NCBI GenBank assembly: GCA_003990745.1
Contig: RBNI01000647.1
Location: 1 to 28,290, forward strand
DNA length: 28,290 bases
Direction: 5' to 3'
Source: Jimgerdemannia flammicorona
Lineage: Eukaryota; Mucoromycota; Endogonomycetes; Endogonales; Endogonaceae
The notes under the pieces are model-generated. The model saw only the letters and a program-made list of their open reading frames with translations. It ran no database searches and was not told where the DNA came from. Shown here in pieces: positions 19,242 to 28,290 of the stretch. Position numbers and translations under genes: made by a program. Positions within the stretch are counted from its first letter, which is position 1, and every line of letters begins with the position of its first letter.

Positions 19242-21470
19242 ATAAAGATAGAGGAGTTATAGTGAGTGTTGAGGGAGGAGGAGGAGGCTTAAGTTCAGGG
19301 TATGGCAGCATAGTTATAATAGCAGAGACTTGAGAAAAATGAGAGACCTACTAAGTATCTATCTAGGCTTCTTCATAAGAAGAGCAAGATAGTAGTGAGA
19401 TGGAGTATTGGATAAGAAGAGTAAATAAGAAGCAGTAGATCTTGAGTACTTTGAAAGATCAGTAGAGAGATCTGTAGAGTAAGAAAAAAGGAGATATAGA
19501 TGAGAAGACTTTGAATGCTCTCTGGAGAATTAATACTTCTTATGGGTTGATAATTTTGAAGATCTGATTCTGTTAGTTTAGGAGGATGAGATTCTGAGTA
19601 TCTTATTGGCTATGGAATTAGACATAGCTTCTAGTAAGGTAGACTTATTCTAGGACTTTTAGAAGAAGATGGTAGGAGTCCCAAGGGTTTTGAGAGAGAT
19701 GATGACATTTTGTGACTTTGTCCTCATAACTAAGGAGTGGATTGGGGGGTAGAACCTTGGTCTGATTGCATTACTATATAAGAACAAGAGTATAAGGATT
19801 GGAGAAATTGGAGACCAATTATACTTCTAGATATGAGCAGAAAGTTGATCACTAAGGTGATTATTATAAGATAGCTCAACAGATATTAGAAGCTGAGCAA
19901 TAGGACTTTATCAGTAGTAGACTAATTTGAAATAAGATGGTGTGGGTGTATGGTATGATTGAGGGGGTAAGAGCTAGTAGACTGAATAGAAGATTGACCT
20001 TTTTGAATCAAGAGAAGATCTATGACCAGATTCAGTGAATTTAGCTGAGTAAGGTATTAGAGAGAATTAGTGTCACTCACTGATTCTGGATTTTGACAGT
20101 TAGTCTATTGGAGGGCAGCAGGGCAGTAATTTTATATAATGGCCATCATGGTATTGTATTCTTATTAGAGAGAGAGGAGTTCCTCAGAAGGACCCACTGT
20201 CTATCATCCTATATACTCTGTTATTAGAGTAGTTTATAAATAGAATTTGCTACAGAATATTGGGGCTTTCTGTCCTAGGAGTAGTCTGGAATATTGGGCC
20301 CTTTGTAGATAATATAGTGGTTGGACATAGCTTTATTACTAATGTGAGAGCACTGAGAGAGATGGTGAATTAGTATATGGTATAATCTGGAGTAAAGCTC
20401 AACTAATATAAGTGTGAAATAATAGTGCTGGAGAATAATTTGATAGATGTAGACATTGTTGGAACTATGTTTCTACATGAGAGATAGTATATTATCTGAG
20501 TATTTTTTTGTCAATATATGAATCAGTCTTATCTAGAGTTTAGTGGAAAAAGATGGTGATAGAATGGGGGGATATCCTTTGAAGTTGGAGGGGATATTAC
20601 ATTTCTCCTACTGGGTGAGTCTCAATTCTGAATGTCTACTGACTGCCAAAGCTCTGGTATCTGGTATACTACTTGGATTTTCTTACATAAGTAGTGAAAA
20701 GGTTGCTAAAGATGGCTAAGAACTAGATTTGAGATAGGGGAGGGAGTCAGATAAGTTGAGAGGTCTTGGTAACTCTGATAGATAGGAAGAGAATTGATCT
20801 GGTAGACTTTCTGAAGAGATTGTACAGTCTTCAGACTTGGTGGTTGAAGAGAGCTGTTAAGCTGCAGAGAGGTGAATGGGTGCTATTGATGTAGAGGATC
20901 TGAGAAGCAAGATTATACCCCAAAGGTACTTCTAGTAATCTGCTGTCTATGGTTAAATTGATAGGCAGTAGATACTGGCATTACTAGAGATTCTGGTGGA
21001 GGGTGGTAGAGAGTACTCACTATATTAGTTTATACTAACATAGTGATGAGGGTGAGGCCTAATGGGGTCCTATAATGTAGAGGTAGGATAGGCTTTTATT
21101 GGGCAGTATGCTACTAGTAGACTTTAATATTAGTAAAGATATTGAGTATAAGCAGTGAGTGGGTCAGGATCTATATCTAGTGGATTATTATATAGCAGGT
21201 ATTTGTGAGACTTAGGACTAGGCAGAAATCTGATCTTGGAGTACTGAGATGCAGTAATAGCTTTCTCCTAAGTTCTGAGTAGTGTAGTGGTATATCTTAA
21301 GGAGAAATATTATATTGAACTTTTAGTTAGGATATTTGGTAGTGAGTAGAAGTTTTGAGTATGAGGACTACTTTAATATAGAGCAGGAGAGAGGGGTTAT
21401 ATAGATGCCTGAACATTGGCTAAATGAGTGTGAGATACTTAGTGACTTCTGAAAAGAGATTGTGGGCCAC
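19242..21470 (+). mobile_element. LINE copy 2, Tad1-like, truncated at both ends
   Basis: Aligns with about 25610-27820 of the nearly complete copy. It starts with ATAAAGATAGAGG (compare ATAAAGGTTGGGG near 25615) and ends after GAGATACTTAGTGACTTCTG (compare 27797-27818), just past the C-terminal Cys/His region, without 3' UTR or poly(A). There it passes directly into the 5' end of another copy. The RT motif reads FVDN at 20302-20313 in place of FADD. Stops occur throughout. The lack of a tail fits interruption by a later insertion rather than a finished end. Confidence 0.85.
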
Positions 21471-21710
21471 CTTTCTCTAGTAAAATTCAGATTATATAAA
21501 CTTCTAACAAGACTCAAGACATTATTTTTGGAGAAAAGATACTAACAATATAGCAACTGATGAGTATTCCAAGATATATGCTGGGCAGAGCAGCCCTAGT
21601 GTATATGACTGGCAGTATGTAGAGAGGAGTCATGGCTTAGAGAGAAGTATGAGAGGCTTACTGGCTAGAGGATGTAGAAGAGAAGAAGGTGGACTGAGAG
21701 ATAGGGGACT

Positions 21711-22440
21711 GTGAGGATGAGCTTTGTAGACAAGATGAAGGGGGGTCACCTGATGACTGAACTGGAGAGTTGGCTGAGGAAGAGCAGGGAGACAGTGAGG
21801 GCTACTAAGTCTGAGGGAGTGGCCCAGGGTGGTAAGGGCAGTAGGGCTGGGAGAGTAGTGGCTAGAAGGGATAGGACTGCTGATAGTAAAGAGACTACTA
21901 ATCTAGAAAAAAATCCAGATGTAATAGTTGAGAGCAGATCTGGACAGGGAGTGGGCACAAGGCCTGGGGATCTGGTAGATAGTGTAACAGGCCTGGGGAT
22001 CTGGTAGATAGTGTAACAGGCCTGGTGGTAGCACTGTTACTCAAGAAATCAAGGTCAGAATTTACTATCAGGCTGTGTTTCTGGGGCTTGGCAGTGACTG
22101 TAAGGATGATTCTGGGGCTTCTGGTCCAGAAGGTAAAGGGAGCTATATCAGTGAAGTTTTTGAAGAGGCTGGAAGGAGTGGAGTTTGAATTTAAGAAGGA
22201 GGATATACTGTTGGAGATAATGGAGAAGGGGGTGATAGTGGGGGGGGTGGTGATCCCTATGATCAGGTGCTTATGCTCAATCCCCTGAGTAGTATAGTTG
22301 ATAGTGATGGATATTCCTATGGTATTGAAAGAGGTGGCCAGGGGGCTGATTGTTGAGGCCATCAAGGAGTATGTGGATATTATAGATGTTAAGTTTCGGG
22401 TCTGGGAAGGCATAGAGTTCAGGACAGAAGATGTGGACAT
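21711..22440 (+). pseudogene. LINE copy 3 ORF1 (gag-like), N-terminal part
   Basis: The frame from 21711 gives LESWLRKSRE, then TTNLEKNPDVIVES, matching LEGWLRKGKE and TANLEKNPDVTADG of copy 4. A perfect 29-base tandem duplication at 21961-22018 shifts the frame and brings the first frame to a stop at 22007; the ORF1 reading then continues in another frame from about 22025 (LLKKSRSEFTIRLCFWGLAV). The 3' part of ORF1 is missing because copy 4 begins. The protein would be the RNA-binding ORF1p of a Tad1-type LINE; this is inferred from position. Confidence 0.75.
21961..22018 (+). repeat. Perfect 29-bp tandem duplication in ORF1
   Basis: GGCCTGGGGATCTGGTAGAT followed by AGTGTAACA occurs twice in succession without a mismatch (21961-21989 and 21990-22018). 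Copy 4 has the matching sequence once (about 22962-22992). Confidence 0.95.
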
Positions 22441-22479
22441 TAGAGTATAGCTGAGGGGTAAGAAGAATATGGAGAGAGC

Positions 22480-22720
22480 ACAGGACTATCTCTCTCTAGT
22501 ATCATTCAGATTATACAACCTTTGGAAAGCACTTACAACATCATTCTTAGAGAAAAGAGACTAGCAACATAGTAACTGACAGTCAATCTGAGGTGCATAC
22601 TAGGCAGGATGGCCCAAGCATATTTGACTGGCAGCATGTAGGGAGGGGCTCTGGCCTGGGGGGAAACATGAGAGGTCTGCTGGTAGTGGTGGAGGACAGA
22701 GGTCAGGGAGGGCAAGCTTT
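22480..22720 (+). promoter_or_regulatory. LINE copy 4 5' UTR
   Basis: The 240 bases before the ORF1 ATG align with 21470-21710 of copy 3, so the left end of the element is at about 22480. An internal promoter is expected here for this class of element, but I see no specific motif. Confidence 0.55.
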
Positions 22721-24590
22721 GTGGAGATAGTGAAGGAGAGAAAGCAGACATCTGGGCTGGAGGGCTGGCTGAGAAAAGGTAAGGAGATGGAGAAGGTGGC
22801 AGTACAGGGGGGAGTAGCCCTTAGCAGTAGGGGCAGTGGTGCTGGGGGTGTAGTGGCTGGGGGGAATGTGATAGCTGATGGCAACAAGACTGCCAATCTG
22901 GAAAAAAATCCAGATGTGACTGCTGATGGCAGGGCTAAGAGGATGGGACTTGGACAGCAGGGGGATTTGGCAGATGGTGTGACAGGCTTAGTGGTGGCCC
23001 CATTACTCAAGAAGTCAATCTCAGAGTTCATAGTAACTTTATACTTATGGGGCCTAGTAGTGATAGCAAAAATGGTGCTGGGGCTAATCACTAAGCAGGT
23101 GGCTGGGGCAGTATCACTGAAGTTTCTAAAGGGTTTGGAGAGAGTGGAGGTGGGCTTTGAGGAGACTGGGCCTCTGAAGGAGGCGCTGAAGGTGAGACTG
23201 ACTATTGGAGAGGTGTGTGTTCCAATGGCCCATTGCTTAAGATGAGACCCCAGGGTGGTACAACTGCTGGTAAAAGGAGTGCCCATAGAGATGGTGGCAG
23301 AGATAAGGAAGAGAGTTAAAGAGGTTATGGCTGAGTATAGAGAGGTGGTAAATGTTGGATTCTATATCTAGAAAGAGACCTAATTCCAGACTAGAGATAT
23401 TGATGTTAGGATTCAGTTAGCAGAGAAGGAAGCTACTGGGAAGGCAAGGAACTGGCCTTTGGTGATGGTCTGGGGAGCAATCTTGTGTAAGGTGATGAGG
23501 GTGAAGGGGAGTGAGAAGGAGGAAGAGTACTTATTAGAGGTGCTGGAAGAGCTGAGTGGTGCAGTGGAGTGGCAGGTAAAGGCTTGAAAGATCTTTGTGG
23601 AGTTGATGCATTTGGAGGTGGTGGATGGGAAGCAGATTTGAGTAGACAAGGGGTAGTGGGAGAGGGCCCAGGGATGCAAGAGACAGAAGGAGCTGCTGGT
23701 TAAACTGGAAAGTAGACTACAGAAGGATGCAGGTAGAATTGAAGAAGCAGGGGATACCAAAGCAAGTGTCTGGGCTGGTGAGGGTAGAGGAGTTGGGGGG
23801 AAGGGGATGGGAGAGGATAGAGAGGTGACAGATAATGACCCATATGTAAATGGTATATTTGAGGTCTGGGAGGAGGACTGAGAGGCCTCACCTACCCCTA
23901 CCCCTCTTATCAGGTAAGGTCCAGCTTCTCAAAGCAGGATGGAAGAGGATGTACCCATGCAGGGAGCCCAGTGAGTACAATTTGGAGTTCCAGAGGTGGC
24001 AAAAGGGGGACAGGTGGTGGCAGTTGGAGAGGAGGAACTGGTGAATGTCCCAGAGGTATAAGATGAGTCTGCAAGTGCAGGGGCCAATATTACGATGCTG
24101 GATAGAGGGAGGCCAGTGACTCTAGGGGGGAAAGAGGTGGGAAACCTACTTTGGATATGCAGGATTATGAATAAATTGGTGGCTGAAGAGTTGGGGGAGG
24201 TGGACCTTAGAGTATTGAGTGATGAGCATTGGGCACAGATACTGTAAGGAGATGGTGTGGTAGTGGCATTGAAGGTGGAAATCTTTGCAGTATATCTGGA
24301 GGAGGAAGGGTATGAGGTAGATAAGGAGAGGGAGGCAGAGCTGGCAGATATTGCTGGTGAGACAGCCAACTACTGCTGGACTAAGCATCATGAATTACAG
24401 CTCTGGCAGGAGAGTACCAAGAAGAGTTTAAGGAGAAGGTGGATGGGGAGATGAATGAGCTGTTGGCTTGGAGGCTAAGAGGGCTGAAGAAGAGGAGGAG
24501 TCTGAGGAACACAATCTGGACTTGATGCAGGAAGTAAGGAGTATGGAGCAGTAGAAGATGGACTTGATAACACATAGTATTTCCTTATGA
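22721..24590 (+). pseudogene. LINE copy 4 ORF1 (gag-like)
   Basis: ORF1 encodes the RNA-binding protein that packages the element RNA. From ATG 22721 a 174-codon frame runs to a TGA at 23243-23245, and reads on after it in the same frame with RVVQLLVKGVPIEMVAEIRK, which resembles the V-x-GVP region of Tad1 ORF1 proteins. Later stops are mainly TAG and TGA. Near the 3' end the frame moves at least twice (24257-24454, then a piece with YQEEFKEKVDGEMNELLA, then one with EAKRAEEEEESEEHNLDL), a charged, probably coiled-coil end. I do not see a CCHC knuckle. The last frame ends in TGA (24588-24590), overlapping the ORF2 ATG. The true start may be upstream of 22721. Confidence 0.7.
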
Positions 24591-27500
24591 ATAGTATAAC
24601 TAACATTTTTTCTTTGAATGTGAATGGGTTATTGGACTCTTCTTGATATAGGAACATTTTTTCTTGGCTGAAGAGATTGGAGACCAATCTCTTTCTTTTG
24701 CAGGCTGTCAGGTGTGAGGATGATTTGGATAGGCTAGAATGGATGAAGGAATGGGGAGGTAAGGCAGTTTGGAAGAGCAAGGTTGGGCTTCTGATCTAAA
24801 GAGGCAGAGGGGAGATACATAATGTGAGGAGCTGAGGAGATAGATTGGTCTGGGGAGAGTGGATACATACAGGTTGGGAGCTGGTTACAGTGGGTTCTTG
24901 CTACTGCCCTGCTGTACAGAGTGAGCATGTAGATTGAGTGAAGTATCTCCAGGAGAGTGGAGCCCTTGTAGAGGCCAGGGTGGATATGCTTGGTGGGGAC
25001 TTCAATATGGTTCAGGATGTGCTGATGGATTGAACTGACAGAGGATGGGGAGCTGAGGGCAGGAGTGGTGGGCTGGCAGCATGGGAGGATATAGAAAGGT
25101 TAAGCACTCTGGTAGATGCTGGCAGGGAGTTTTAGAGTAATAGGAGAGTATACACACATTGGGCAGGGGGGCCTGGGGACAAGAATTGACTGGATTTTGA
25201 CAGCAAGCTGCTGGAATTTGGATGTTTGGAAGTTGCTAGAGGTGGAGTGGTGTCCATGGTCGGATCATTGGGGGCTGCTAGGACAGAGACATTTTGGGGG
25301 GAGTGGGGATGGGCCTGGATATTGGCATCTCAATTTCTCTTTATTAGATGATAGAGTACTGTAGGATAAGTGGGCTGAGGATATTCTACAGAGGGTAACA
25401 TGCTGGAGACAGGAAGGTGCCCCAGTTGGTATCTGGTAGATGAGGATGAAAGAGATGACCAGGTTCTACTGGAGTGAGACTGGCAAGGAGGCTAGGAAAC
25501 AGAGGAGGTGAAGGGTGAGATGGGCTTCTGCTAGACTGGCTAGACTATTGAAAGATTGGGCAGAGCTAGTGACTCTAGAGGGGGGAGAGGATTGGAGATT
25601 AATGTGGGTGAAAATAAAGGTTGGGGAACTACAACAGGTATTGCAGAAAGAGAAGGAGGCAAGGGTGCAGAGTTTGGTGGCATGGCTTCATTGGCTAGAT
25701 TTGGAGGCTCTCAAAGTATCTCATGAGGGCCCTTTGGGCAAGGAGAATGAAGCAGAGGTGGGAGGGGGTACTAGACTCTGATGGTATGCTAGTGTATAGT
25801 ATACAAGACATTTTTTAATTGTTAAAAGAGTGATGGAGTGGTTTATGGAGGAGGAGGGTAGGGCTGGTGCTGCCACTATTGACTGGGAGTTGAAGGATTG
25901 GCACCCCCCTCAGGCAGAAGAGTTGGGTGGCTTGGTGTTACTAGTTCAAGAGGAGGAGATCTACCAGGTTCTTGCTGCAACAATGCTGAGCATGGTACCT
26001 GGGCAGGATGGTCTGCTCTGGGACTTCTGAAAGAAGATGGTAAAAGTCCCAGAGGTACTGGGTGAGATGATGGCATTGTGTGATTTGATACTATAGTCAG
26101 AGAGATGGGTGGGAGAGCAGGATCTGGGGCTGGTGATACTGCTTTACAAGAACAAGGGAAGAAGAGAGGACTGGAAGAACTGGCAGCCAATCATGCTGCT
26201 GGATATGGACAGAAAGTTGGTAACTAAAGTGGTGGTCGCAAGGCTGCAGAAGGTGGCCCAGCAAGTATTGGGTGTTGAACAGAGGGGCTTTGTAGAGGGC
26301 TGGCTCATTAGGGATGACACAGCCTGGGTATATGGAGTTATTGAAGGGGCACAAGCTTGTAGACTGGATGGGCAACTGGTCTTCCTGGAGCAGGAGAAGG
26401 TATATGACCAGGTGAGACAAGTCTAGTTGGTAAAGATATTAGATAGAATCAGAGTTTCTCACCAGTTTCAGTCAGCAATAGTCAGCCTACTGGAGGGGAG
26501 TAGGGTGGTACTTATGTATAATGGGTATAGAGGGGTGGTATTTCCCCTAGATAGGGATGTGTCTCAAGGGGACCCATTGATCCCCATTCTATATACTCTC
26601 TCCCTAGAACCTCTAATGGATAGAATTAGATAGAAGATAGTTAGGCTCTCAGTCTTTGGAATTGGGTGGAAAGTTGATGCCTTTGCAGATGATATGGTGG
26701 TCAGCCTGGAATCCATTGCTGATGTAGAGGAGCTTAAGAAGATAGTGGAGTGGTATGAGGTGAACTCTGGGGCTAAACTCAATTGGTATAAGTTCAAAAT
26801 AATGATGTTAGGCAATGGCTTGGTGAGAGGGGATGTCATTGGAACAATTGTCTCTGCTGGAGAGACAGTATGGTACTTGGGTATCAATTTGTCAGTATAT
26901 GAGTCAGTCCTACTAAAACTTTAGTAAGAGCAGAGGGTAGCAATCTGGGGGGAGGCCTTGCAGAGTTGGGGTGGTTGCTACCTGTCTTTGGCAGGGCATG
27001 TCTCGATTTTGAACATCTACTGGTTGCTGAAGTTGTGGTACCTAGCCTATCACCTGGACTTCCCAGCCTGGGTGGTGAAGAGACTAATAAAGCTGGCCAA
27101 GGGGTGGATCTGGGCTGAGAGAAGGAGTCAGATCAGCTAAGAGGTCCAGTCCTTATCAGTAGTGACAGGAGGGCTTGGGCTGGTTGACTTTCCAAAGAGA
27201 CTATACTGCTTGAGAGCATGGTGATTGAAGAGAGTGGTGGAGTTGAGAGGGGGTGGCTGGGTCCCTCTGTTGCAGAAGGTCTGGGAGATGAGGTTCTCAC
27301 TGAGAGACTCTATAGGAGATTTATTATCATTGGTTGGGCTTTGGAATACTGGGCACATGAGATATAAAGGCTTCTGATGGAGGATAGCAGAGGAAGTACA
27401 CCATATTGGAATATGCTGACAAGGAAATGAAGGGAGGTGCCTTGGGATCCAGCAATGTTGAGATGAGACCAAGTATTGTTGGGGGGCACTATCTTAGTTG

Positions 27501-27956
27501 AATTCAATATTAGTGATATGATTAAGTACCAGAGGGGGCCAGACCAGGATCTGTGGCCCAGTGGATAGTAGTTGGTGGGTATTAGAGAGGAGTGGGACTG
27601 GCATAGAGTCTGGGCCTGGAGTGCTGAGGTAAGGAGGTGGCTGCTACCAAAATACTAGGTATATACTGTGGAGGAATGTTATGCTCAACTTCCACACAGA
27701 CTATCTTATTGAGGGGGGATGCTTTGACTGTAAGGAGTGCCATAATGTAGGGCAGGAAGGGGGATATGTTCAGATGCTGAAACATTGGCTAGGAGAGTGT
27801 GAGATACTTAGTGACTTTTGGAGGGCTGTTGGAGATTGTTTGAGTGTAGTGTATAGGGGGGATGGGGCAAGGGATTGGTGGGAGGATTTGAGAGATAGAT
27901 TAGTGAGAGGGATGGGGAAGGAGTGGCTTACCTTAGGTTGGGTTTTGGCAATTTGA
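24587..27956 (+). pseudogene. LINE copy 4 ORF2: endonuclease and reverse transcriptase
   Basis: ORF2 carries out target-primed reverse transcription: the endonuclease nicks the target and the RT copies element RNA from the nick. From ATG 24587 it reads IFSLNVNGLLDSS (start of an APE-type endonuclease), then LGGDFNMV (about 24990), RIDWIL (about 25180) and WCPWSDHWGLL (about 25247), the endonuclease signature in order, followed by GPGYWHLNFSLLDD. The RT has LLYKNKGRREDWKNWQPI (26140), RGFVEGW, DVSQGDP (26557) and FADD (26682-26693). Near the end CFDCKECHN...HWLGEC (27720-27800) fits the C-terminal Cys/His region. A frameshift at about 25140-25175, in a G-rich run, separates the two halves of the endonuclease; stops lie for example at 25365, 26028, 26424 and 26631. 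Confidence 0.9.
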
Positions 27957-28290
27957 GTCAGGCTAGTAGGTCACTGGTTATTTGTTTTTGAGGATAGGAG
28001 GAGACTGGGATTGGAGGTATGGCTAGCGAGATGGCATGGGCTTATGGAAGACACTATGACAGACTGATGGCTTGGTTGGAGTTTGCAGGGTGGTCATAGG
28101 TATTGTTTAGTGGAGAAAATCTATAAACAGAGTGGGAGGAGGGTTGGGGTAGTGGGTGAGAAAGTGGTCTTCATCTACAAAAGGGTGGGGGGGGCTCCCC
28201 TATGGGGATTTGATAGTGGGAGGTGATACTGTAACCATATTAATAAACTAGTAATAAATGACAAAGACCAAGTAACTATAAAGATGAAAA
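27957..28290 (+). other. LINE copy 4 3' UTR
   Basis: After the ORF2 stop come 330 bases of G-rich sequence. A patch at 28187-28208 alternates G, C and G runs (GGGGGGGGCTCCCC then TATGGGG), the same arrangement as in the stub at 6829-6852 and more weakly in copy 1 (17508-17535). It is followed by TAATAAAC and AACTATAAAG. This shared 3' region is the probable binding site for the element's RT; that role is inferred. Confidence 0.65.

Larger units (their letters stand above)
21470..22480 (+). mobile_element. LINE copy 3, 5' end with ORF1 only
   Basis: One kilobase that aligns with 22480-23445, the 5' UTR and first part of ORF1 of the nearly complete copy: TCTCTAGTA...TTCAGATTATA at the start, GGCAGTATGTAG, then the ORF1 frames. 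It stops abruptly at the start of the next copy. No poly(A). The two 5' ends align from the same point, so both copies began as full-length at their 5' end. Confidence 0.85.
22480..28290 (+). mobile_element. LINE copy 4, Tad1-like, nearly complete
   Basis: A 5.8-kb copy with the full order 5' UTR, ORF1, ORF2 (endonuclease, RT, C-terminal Cys/His region) and 3' UTR. It has far fewer stops than the other copies, keeps the RT motif FADD, and retains about six CpG. The 3' end has TAATAAAC (28240-28247) and AGTAACTATAAAGATGAAAA at the window edge, so the tail is cut by the window. The domain order, APE-type endonuclease and ORF1 upstream fit the fungal Tad1 clade. Frameshifts and stops remain in both frames, so this copy is not active as it stands. 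Confidence 0.92.

Noticed and set aside
18132..21470. Twin-priming inversion of one LINE
   Set aside because: The two head-to-head parts overlap by about 600 bases in element coordinates, and copy 2 runs on into nested copies, so one RNA with twin priming does not explain them.
21898..24928. Minus-strand frames of up to 228 codons rich in Ser, Pro, Thr and Leu
   Set aside because: They are antisense shadows of G-rich LINE ORF1, whose reading is supported by similarity between copies 3 and 4.

Overview
This window looks like nuclear DNA of a filamentous fungus, most likely an ascomycete with a transposon-rich genome. The evidence is several copies of a Tad1-like LINE, a Ty1/copia element, a Ty3/gypsy element, CpG-poor decayed transposons full of TAG stops, and two small genes with fungal Zn(II)2Cys6-type cysteine spacing. 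I cannot name the species. No bacterial gene organisation, rRNA, tRNA or CRISPR array is visible.

Layout. Positions 1-49 are a poly(A) run, probably the 3' tail of a LINE lying left of the window. Positions 50-3250 hold a decayed gypsy element on the minus strand (protease near 2600-2900, start of the reverse transcriptase near 94-246). Positions 3269-4475 hold an unidentified GC-rich element on the minus strand ending in poly(T). About 4455-7850 is a decayed copia element on the plus strand (protease end, integrase, reverse transcriptase, RNase H), interrupted at 6829-6950 by a very short LINE 3' end with a visible target-site duplication. A candidate copia 3' end or LTR follows to about 8484.

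Positions 8485-15004 are a CpG-containing, non-transposon island. It carries two divergent copies of one segment (about 8905-9710 and 13735-14400), each with a minus-strand gene for a small cysteine-rich protein. A second pair of related segments (about 13174-13405 and 14698-14985) probably includes the promoter of these genes. In the left unit about 3.5 kb of extra sequence, including minisatellite-like DNA, separates the gene from this segment.

From 15005 the window is LINE on LINE: a 5'-truncated copy with poly(A) and target-site duplication (15005-17623), an AT-rich stretch (17638-18131), a minus-strand copy (18132-19236), a plus-strand copy abutting it head to head (19242-about 21470), the 5' end of a third plus-strand copy (about 21470-22480), and a nearly complete fourth copy (about 22480-28290) with ORF1, ORF2 (endonuclease, reverse transcriptase, C-terminal Cys/His region) and 3' UTR. 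The order suggests nested insertion: the missing 3' parts of the second and third copies should lie right of the window.

The most interesting items are the paired genes with a full Zn2Cys6-type cluster preceded by an extra half-cluster, the abrupt CpG partition between island and transposons, a 122-bp LINE stub that keeps little more than a G/C-rich putative stem-loop and poly(A), and the unidentified GC-rich poly(A)-tailed element.
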